The notes below the pieces were generated by a model that ran no database searches, was not told the origin of the DNA, and worked only from the letters and a program-made list of their open reading frames with translations. 19,175 nt of DNA from Treponema sp. (GTDB lineage: Bacteria; Spirochaetota; Spirochaetia; Treponematales; Treponemataceae), in NCBI GenBank assembly GCA_017421145.1, contig JAFOTA010000241.1, forward strand, positions 1-19,175, given 5' to 3'. Of this stretch, positions 14,548 to 19,175 are shown one piece after another (positions within the stretch are counted from its first letter, which is position 1; each line of letters starts with the position of its first letter). Both the position numbers and the translations under genes were made by a program.

Positions 14548-14611
14548 GCTGTCTAAAAAAGCGTCCGCAAATGCGCGGTGTTTTACAAGCTTTAGGCAGC
14601 TTATTTTTTTT
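14548..14611 (+). terminator. terminator-like hairpin in the ornithine carbamoyltransferase leader (attenuator or small-RNA end)
   Basis: GCTGTCTAAA (14548-14557) pairs with TTTAGGCAGC (14591-14600) as a 10-bp stem with one U-G pair, enclosing a smaller CGCA/TGCG hairpin. It is followed at once by TTATTTTTTTT. It sits between the promoter and the coding start. It may be a conditional terminator for the gene, the end of an independent RNA of about 70 bases, or both. Confidence 0.55.
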
Positions 14612-14661
14612 ACGGAAAAAAATACGGACATGACCGTTAAAATGATTTAAGGAAGTGCACT

Positions 14662-15615
14662 ATGGAAGCAGAAAAATTTGACACCCCGTTCAAGGGTCGG
14701 AGCCTTCTCAACTGGATAGACTGGACTCCTGACGAAATCCTCCAGATACTGGACTATGCAATCCTCGTGAAAAAGCAGGCGCATGCAGGAGAAGTCCACC
14801 AGAGGTTTCTTGGACGTACCATCGCACTGATTTTTGAAAAAAGATCGACAAGGACACGCTCATCTTTTGAGACAGCTTTCGGTGAAGAAGGCGGTCACCC
14901 GGTGTTCATGTCAACGGCCGACATACAGCTCGGAGGAAAGGAAAGCGTTGAGGATACGGCAAGGGTTCTCGGAAGGATGTTCAGCGCGATCGAATTCCGC
15001 GGATTCAAGCAGGAGCACGTGGAGCTTCTTGCAAAGCATTCGGGCATACCTGTAATAAACGGACTTACCGATGATTTCCACCCTACCCAGGTTCTTGCGG
15101 ACGTGATGACGCTCAAAGAAAGGTTCGGGACGCTCAAAGGACTCAAGATGTGCTTCTGCGGTGACGGACGCAACAACGTGGCAAGGTCTCTAATGCTCAT
15201 CTGCTCCAAGCTCGGACTGGACTTTTCCATCTTCGCACCCAAAGAGCTGCACCCCGACAATAAAATCCTTGAAATCTGCGCTCCTTTCGCAAAGGAATCA
15301 GGTGCCAGGATATCGGTCTCGGACGAAAAGGACGTGGTCAAGGGGTCAGACTGTCTCTATACTGATGTATGGGTATCCATGGGTGAAGAAGCGCTCAAGG
15401 AAGAGAGGAACAGGCTGCTGAAGCCCTATCAGGTCAACGCCGGGCTTATGGAATACACGGGTAAAAAGGACACGGTTTTCCTTCACTGCCTGCCTGCGGT
15501 CAAAGAACAGGAAGTCACTGCCGAAGTGTTCGAAGGAAAAAACAGCCTGGTATGGGATGAAGCGGAGAACAGGAAGCACACTATCAAGGCAATCATGCTC
15601 GCCCTCATAAAATAA
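14662..15615 (+). CDS. argF: ornithine carbamoyltransferase (anabolic ArgF or catabolic ArcB)
   Basis: This enzyme joins carbamoyl phosphate and ornithine to citrulline, or runs in reverse in arginine catabolism, in the cytoplasm. AAGGA lies 8 bases before the ATG, and 317 residues is normal. It shows the carbamoyl-phosphate motif Ser62-Thr63-Arg64-Thr65-Arg66, HPTQ at 140-143, the ornithine loop DVWVSMGE at 235-242, and HCLPA at 275-279. The segment GKESVEDTARVLGRMFSAIEFRGF and LTDDFHPTQVLAD resemble catabolic ArcB proteins, but no arcA or arcC lies in the window, so the direction is undecided. It is transcribed alone, with a leader containing a possible attenuator. No arg genes are adjacent. 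Confidence 0.9.
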   Translation: MEAEKFDTPFKGRSLLNWIDWTPDEILQILDYAILVKKQAHAGEVHQRFLGRTIALIFEKRSTRTRSSFETAFGEEGGHPVFMSTADIQLGGKESVEDTARVLGRMFSAIEFRGFKQEHVELLAKHSGIPVINGLTDDFHPTQVLADVMTLKERFGTLKGLKMCFCGDGRNNVARSLMLICSKLGLDFSIFAPKELHPDNKILEICAPFAKESGARISVSDEKDVVKGSDCLYTDVWVSMGEEALKEERNRLLKPYQVNAGLMEYTGKKDTVFLHCLPAVKEQEVTAEVFEGKNSLVWDEAENRKHTIKAIMLALIK

Positions 15616-15688
15616 GGGTACCGGCGGGAGCTGACCGTAGTCCATGCGGCTGTCGGAACATTTCGGAGGAAACTTTAAAAGAATTTTG

Positions 15689-15717
15689 TTGCAAAACCTG
15701 ACTTTTGGAATTATACT
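15689..15717 (+). promoter_or_regulatory. sigma-70 promoter for the secreted 145-aa protein gene
   Basis: TTGCAA (15689-15694), exactly 17 bases, then TATACT (15712-15717). Transcription would start near 15724 with a leader of about 67 bases. Confidence 0.7.
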
Positions 15718-15790
15718 GACTATGATTTCAAGGCAGTTCCTTCAGGACGGCTTTTCAAGGAATCAAATCAACTACAAGGAAGGATTTTTT

Positions 15791-16228
15791 ATGAAAAGAT
15801 TTATAACGGCCGTAATTCTCGCGGCATGCATGGTCATCCCGGCTCTGGCGCAGTCCAACTCAGACTCATCGAAGCCGATCTGGGATCACGGTGACAACGT
15901 TTCCGAATATACCTACTACACCACCCCGATCTACAGCATCATGATGACGCGCGAAGCTTATGTCGTGTTCTATCAGGTACAGGATCTCAGCATCAGCAAG
16001 GTCATCATACCAAAGACATGGCAGGTGGCAGGCGAAGGAAAGAAGCTCTATTTCCGCAACAAGGCACCGGGACTTGATTCATACATCACGGTTTTCTACA
16101 AGGGAGGTCAGTTCCATCATGTCGTCCTCACCGCAAACCCGGACATGCGCGACCCGATCTGGAAGATTGCACCGTCAACGGCAAAGGTTGACACAGACGG
16201 AATCGAAACGCTTGACATAAAATTCTAG
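15791..16228 (+). CDS. small secreted protein of unknown function
   Basis: A 145-residue protein I do not recognise. The start is the ATG at 15791 because AAGGAAGG lies 7 bases upstream; a longer frame from 15644 adds residues that overlap the promoter. Residues 1-21 are a signal peptide (KRFITAVILAACMVIPALAQ; the only Cys is inside the hydrophobic core, with no lipobox). The mature part starts with a Ser/Asp-rich stretch, then a tyrosine-rich YTYYTTPIYSI, then beta-rich sequence (AYVVFYQVQDLSISKVIIPK, SYITVFYKGGQFHHVVLT) consistent with a small beta fold. It stands alone between a good promoter and a strong terminator, so it is a single-gene unit, possibly well expressed. Likely periplasmic or surface; function unknown. 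Confidence 0.8.
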   Translation: MKRFITAVILAACMVIPALAQSNSDSSKPIWDHGDNVSEYTYYTTPIYSIMMTREAYVVFYQVQDLSISKVIIPKTWQVAGEGKKLYFRNKAPGLDSYITVFYKGGQFHHVVLTANPDMRDPIWKIAPSTAKVDTDGIETLDIKF

Positions 16229-16240
16229 GAAAATCTGTTT

Positions 16241-16281
16241 CCAGGCATTTTCAGCCGGCAAAAACGCTGGAAAAGCCCTGG
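16241..16281 (+). repeat. bulged hairpin after the 145-aa protein gene
   Basis: CCAGG...TTTTC-AGC pairs with GCT-GGAAAA...CCTGG, about 13 pairs with small bulges, just past the stop codon at 16228. It has no T-run and precedes the true terminator. It may protect the mRNA 3' end. Confidence 0.4.
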
Positions 16282-16299
16282 ATTTCCCGAACAAAAAAA

Positions 16300-16334
16300 C
16301 CGGCGGTGGACAATCTACCTGCCGGTCTTTTTAT
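16300..16334 (+). terminator. intrinsic terminator after the 145-aa protein gene
   Basis: ACCGGC-GGT and ACC-T-GCCGGT form a 9-bp stem with a one-base bulge, followed by CTTTTTAT. An A-run precedes the stem, so it could also work on the other strand. Confidence 0.8.
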
Positions 16335-16341
16335 AGGACTC

Positions 16342-16370
16342 CTGAAACCGGGATCCTTCCGCCATATTCT
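16342..16370 (+). promoter_or_regulatory. possible promoter for the DHH phosphoesterase gene
   Basis: CTGAAA (16342-16347), 17-base spacer, TATTCT (16365-16370, the same -10 as the tRNA promoter). It directly follows the preceding terminator and would leave a leader of only about 12 bases with a weak GGA binding site. Confidence 0.45.
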
Positions 16371-16388
16371 CAAACCAACGGAAAAAAA

Positions 16389-17375
16389 ATGCTTTTAATC
16401 ACCGAACAACAAATCGAATCCTTTAAGAAATTCCTTTCAGCCCACCAGTCATTTATTGTTGCCGGGCATAAGGAACCTGACGGCGACTGCATAGCGTGCA
16501 GCCTTGGCATGTCATATATACTGCGCCATTTTGAAAAAAAATACACGCTCCTCAACGCAGGGCCTTTCAAGAAACCTGAGAGCCGTCCTTTCGAAAAATA
16601 CTTCCAGACGGATCTTGCCGTAATGACCAGGGCGGAAAAAGCTTCTGCCGGGCTGATACTCGTGGACTGCTCGGAACATTCGAGGACGGGGGACATAGGT
16701 GAAGAACTCAAGGGCATGGACACGTTCATAGTCGACCATCATAAGACCGCAAGCGTCAAAGGAAACCAGTTCATAATAGATTCCACGGCTCCTGCGGCGG
16801 CATGCCTTGTACAGCAGCTTTTTGAGGCATTGGTCGGAAAACCGTCAAAGGAAGAGGCCCACGTACTGTTTTTCGGCATGGCAACTGACACGGGATTTTT
16901 CCGCTTCATGAACGAAAAGGATTCCGAAGCTTTCAGGTCGGCGGCTAGGCTCACTGAAGCAGGAGTCAGTCCGAGGGAAATATATCAGGAGATGACCGGA
17001 GGAAAACCTTGGTCAACAAGAAAGCTCCTTGCAATAATGCTTGAAAGGGTCGAAAGATACTGCAACGGAAAGCTTGCGGTCACATACGAGGAACAGGCGG
17101 ACACAAGAAAATACGGCCAGGAAGGACGCGATTCAGACGCCCTCTACTCTCTCATGCTTTCAACTGAAGGCATAGAGGCAGTGCTTTTCATGAGGCAGGA
17201 CACGGACAGAACGTGCACGGCAGGATTCCGCTCGCTCAAAGACTGCGACGTAAGCGAAATAGCCGCAAAATTCGGAGGAGGAGGCCATAAAAACGCATCT
17301 GGAGCCAGCATGGAAGGCCAGATAAGCGAAATGATGCCCAAAATCATAAAGGAATTCGAAAAAGTCCTCATTTAA
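16389..17375 (+). CDS. nrnA: DHH/DHHA1 phosphoesterase, NrnA-like (nanoRNase / pAp or cyclic dinucleotide hydrolase)
   Basis: NrnA-type enzymes degrade 2-5-base RNAs and 3'-phosphoadenosine phosphate, and relatives hydrolyse pApA or c-di-AMP. The 328-residue protein has the DHH domain motifs that bind two Mn ions: His27 and Asp31/Asp33 in HKEPDGDC, Asp93 in VDCSE, Asp116-His117-His118 in VDHH, and Asp167 in ATDTG. The DHHA1 motif GGGGHKNASGA lies near residues 295-305. No sensory or membrane domain is present, which fits the short cytosolic NrnA form rather than GdpP. Substrate cannot be read from sequence. It appears to be its own transcription unit. Confidence 0.88.
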   Translation: MLLITEQQIESFKKFLSAHQSFIVAGHKEPDGDCIACSLGMSYILRHFEKKYTLLNAGPFKKPESRPFEKYFQTDLAVMTRAEKASAGLILVDCSEHSRTGDIGEELKGMDTFIVDHHKTASVKGNQFIIDSTAPAAACLVQQLFEALVGKPSKEEAHVLFFGMATDTGFFRFMNEKDSEAFRSAARLTEAGVSPREIYQEMTGGKPWSTRKLLAIMLERVERYCNGKLAVTYEEQADTRKYGQEGRDSDALYSLMLSTEGIEAVLFMRQDTDRTCTAGFRSLKDCDVSEIAAKFGGGGHKNASGASMEGQISEMMPKIIKEFEKVLI

Positions 17376-17472
17376 ACGGATAATCGAAACTTTTTTTGGA
17401 ACCTGTATTGCAAATTATTCATTTTTTTACTAGCTTTAGGTAACGATTTTTTCTGACTGGTGTTTTTTTTGT

Positions 17473-17478
17473 GATAGT
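17473..17478 (+). promoter_or_regulatory. possible extended -10 element for the lolA-MMPL operon
   Basis: TG-T-GATAGT (hexamer 17473-17478) is an extended -10 with no good -35 (TTTCTG 17 bases upstream is weak). It would start transcription near 17485, just before the GGAGG at the lolA-like gene. Confidence 0.35.
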
Positions 17479-17504
17479 TTCAGAATGACTACGGAGGAAA
17501 TTTT

Positions 17505-18140
17505 ATGAACAGAAAACATTTCATCGCAATTACGGCAATGATCATATTGGCAGCCGCAGCAGTATCCGCACAGAACGCAACGGTAGAATCAGTGTGCAAA
17601 TCCCTTACGGCCCATGCCGTCACTACCGGAAGCTTCACCCAGGAAAAGAAGATTGCAAATGCAAGGCGCTCACTCAAATCGAGCGGAACGTTCCTTTTCA
17701 GCGGAAAGCTCGTGATATGGGACACAGTAAAGCCGGTCGCATCTTCACTGATAGTGACTAACGACAAGATCATACAGAAATCGCCTGACGGAAAGACTTC
17801 CGTAATGAGCGGAAAGGACAACGAAGCGTTCAAGGGCATTTCACAGAGCGTAACGGCATTGTTCAGCGGAGACAAATCCGCATTGGAAAAGAATTTCAAC
17901 ATCGCCTTCACAAGCACGGCATCTACATGGCAGATGGTTCTCACACCGAAGGACAAAACGGTCGCATCGGTCATGAAGACCATAACCGTTTCCGGAACGG
18001 GCAATTCAAGGACATCTGTATTCACGAACCTCATTGTAGAACAGCTTGACGGCGGAACGATAAACTATACCTTTACAGACCACAAATATAAAGAGGAGTT
18101 GTCGGATGCTGAAAAAGCTCTTATCAACACTGCAAAATAA
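17505..18140 (+). CDS. LolA-family outer-membrane lipoprotein/lipid carrier
   Basis: LolA-fold proteins ferry lipoproteins or glycolipids across the periplasm. ACGGAGG lies 8 bases before the ATG. The 211-residue protein has a signal peptide (residues 1-22, cut after VSA) and the LolA pattern: GSFTQEKKI, LKSSGTFLFSGKLVIWDTVKPVASSLIVT, then IIQKSPDGKT and KFNFxF-like core strands (EKNFNIAFTSTASTWQMVLTPKD). Its partner is the MMPL exporter that overlaps its 3' end. LolA paralogues next to MMPL exporters are typical of lipid or aryl-polyene-type export loci rather than the housekeeping Lol system, so I do not assign lolA. No lolB, C, D or E is in the window. Confidence 0.82.
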   Translation: MNRKHFIAITAMIILAAAAVSAQNATVESVCKSLTAHAVTTGSFTQEKKIANARRSLKSSGTFLFSGKLVIWDTVKPVASSLIVTNDKIIQKSPDGKTSVMSGKDNEAFKGISQSVTALFSGDKSALEKNFNIAFTSTASTWQMVLTPKDKTVASVMKTITVSGTGNSRTSVFTNLIVEQLDGGTINYTFTDHKYKEELSDAEKALINTAK

Positions 18141-19175
18141 GCATTTTGCAATCTTTTGTGCAATCTTCCATATATTGATTATAGGAATGTTTGCAATCTC
18201 TCTCATGACAGGCCGCAGCCTTACAATAGACGGCGACCTGTTCAACATGCTCCCGTCATCCACGCTCGGAAAAATCATGGGCATGGCTGACGAGCAGATT
18301 ACGGCAAGCGTATCGCAGTCAGTGTACATCCTTGTTTCCCACGAGGATTTCGACATTGCGAAGGCGACCGCTGACGAAGTCTATGACAAGCTCAAAGACA
18401 ACAAATTTTTCCAGAAGCTCTCACTTTACAGCGGAATGGACACGCTCAACGAAATAGAAGATTTCGTGCACCAGTACAGATGGAACCTTCTTGACGAGGA
18501 CAGCGTTTCAATGCTTTCCACGGAAGACGGTGCAAGGGATTTTGCCGACAACGCACTTGCAAGCGCAGGCGGATTCTACACATACACGTCGCTCAAGAAC
18601 CTTGAGACTGATCCTTTCCTGCTTGACGAAAAGGCCACCCAGAATTATGTAGCCGCAATACAGAACGCAGGCGCATCGATGACCATGAAGGACGGAGTGC
18701 TTGCATCAGAAAAGGACGGCCGTTGGTATATATTCATGAGCGGAATACTGACCAAGGAAGGAGTTGAAATCGCAAGCAGCGACAACGGCGTGACCTCCAT
18801 ATATTCAGTTTGTGAGCCGCTTGAAAAGGACGGGGTAAGGTTCGTATATTCAGGCGTTCCGTTCAACAGCCATAAAAGCTCAAACAATGCCGTTACCGAA
18901 ATGAGCATCATATCGGTGATTTCACTGGCATTTATCGTAATCCTGCTTCTGGTAGTGTTCAGGGCACCGGCTCCGATCATCGCATCGCTTCTTTCCATAG
19001 GGATTTCTATGGCCACGGGATTTTCTGCAACCCATTTCATTTTCGGGAAAGTCCATATACTCAGCATGCTGCTCGGCACTTCGCTGATCGGTTCCTGCAT
19101 CGACTACAGCCTGCACTTCTTCATGAACTGGAAGGGAAACGAACTGCTGAACTCAGGCGCAGAAATCAGAAAGCA
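18106..19175 (+). CDS. MMPL/RND-family exporter, N-terminal part (runs off right edge)
   Basis: A frame open to the window end, 356 codons and two bases. The start is the ATG at 18106 because GAGGAG lies 8 bases upstream; it overlaps the lolA-like gene by 35 bases in another frame, implying coupled translation. A first membrane helix spans about residues 13-32 (AIFCAIFHILIIGMFAISLM), followed by a large periplasmic domain to about residue 265, then helices MSIISVISLAFIVILLLVVF and IIASLLSIGISMATGFSATH, and LGTSLIGSCIDYSLHFF. Asp333-Tyr334 corresponds to the (I/V)DY motif of the MMPL proton relay helix. MMPL proteins export lipids using proton motive force. The second half (a repeat of this layout) is outside the window. 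Substrate unknown. Confidence 0.88.
   Translation, partial: MLKKLLSTLQNKHFAIFCAIFHILIIGMFAISLMTGRSLTIDGDLFNMLPSSTLGKIMGMADEQITASVSQSVYILVSHEDFDIAKATADEVYDKLKDNKFFQKLSLYSGMDTLNEIEDFVHQYRWNLLDEDSVSMLSTEDGARDFADNALASAGGFYTYTSLKNLETDPFLLDEKATQNYVAAIQNAGASMTMKDGVLASEKDGRWYIFMSGILTKEGVEIASSDNGVTSIYSVCEPLEKDGVRFVYSGVPFNSHKSSNNAVTEMSIISVISLAFIVILLLVVFRAPAPIIASLLSIGISMATGFSATHFIFGKVHILSMLLGTSLIGSCIDYSLHFFMNWKGNELLNSGAEIRK

Noticed and set aside
14662..15615. Arginine deiminase (arc) operon
   Set aside because: Only the carbamoyltransferase is present; flanking genes are a tRNA and an unrelated secreted protein.
1..19175. CRISPR array, insertion sequence or rRNA
   Set aside because: No spaced direct repeats, transposase motifs, terminal inverted repeats or rRNA-like sequence were seen.

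Overview
ORGANISM. The window looks like the chromosome of a spirochaete of the genus Treponema, probably a host-associated, non-pallidum species. The run tamB - bamA - skp - mutS has the same gene order I recall from T. pallidum (around TP0324-TP0328). The proteins have the diderm export signature (Sec signals, BamA, TamB, LolA). Most of the window is about 45-50% GC by eye. The first ~240 bases are about 30% GC and look foreign to the rest. LEFT ARM (1-9615, minus strand). This is an outer-membrane biogenesis operon: tamB (1491 aa), bamA, skp/ompH, then a strong terminator and mutS with its own probable promoter. Two genes here are damaged. mutS stops after 539 codons, exactly where base composition drops, so it lacks its whole ATPase domain. 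bamA is cut by one in-frame TGA at codon 498, near the start of its beta-barrel, with the rest of the barrel open in the same frame behind it. A short AT-rich reading frame of unknown function runs off the left edge beyond the mutS break. CENTRE (9616-14103, plus strand). A divergent promoter region separates tamB from tmk (thymidylate kinase with an unusual P-loop), followed by an exported Tyr/Trp-rich protein of unknown function, aroB (3-dehydroquinate synthase), a NifS/IscS-type cysteine desulfurase overlapping aroB by 4 bases, and the repressor gene nrdR. INTERVAL 14104-14661. No large gene. It holds a tRNA with anticodon CAT on the minus strand as a complete unit (promoter, tRNA, terminator), a weak 37-codon reading frame, and a promoter followed by a hairpin plus T-run inside the leader of the ornithine carbamoyltransferase gene. 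RIGHT ARM (14662-19175, plus strand). Ornithine carbamoyltransferase; a small secreted protein of unknown function with its own promoter and terminator; a DHH/DHHA1 phosphoesterase of the NrnA type; then a LolA-family periplasmic lipid carrier whose 3' end overlaps an MMPL/RND-type exporter by 35 bases. The exporter continues past the right edge. The LolA-MMPL pair suggests a lipid or lipid-like product export locus beyond the window. No IS element, CRISPR array, rRNA or prophage gene was recognised. Promoter and terminator calls are by eye.
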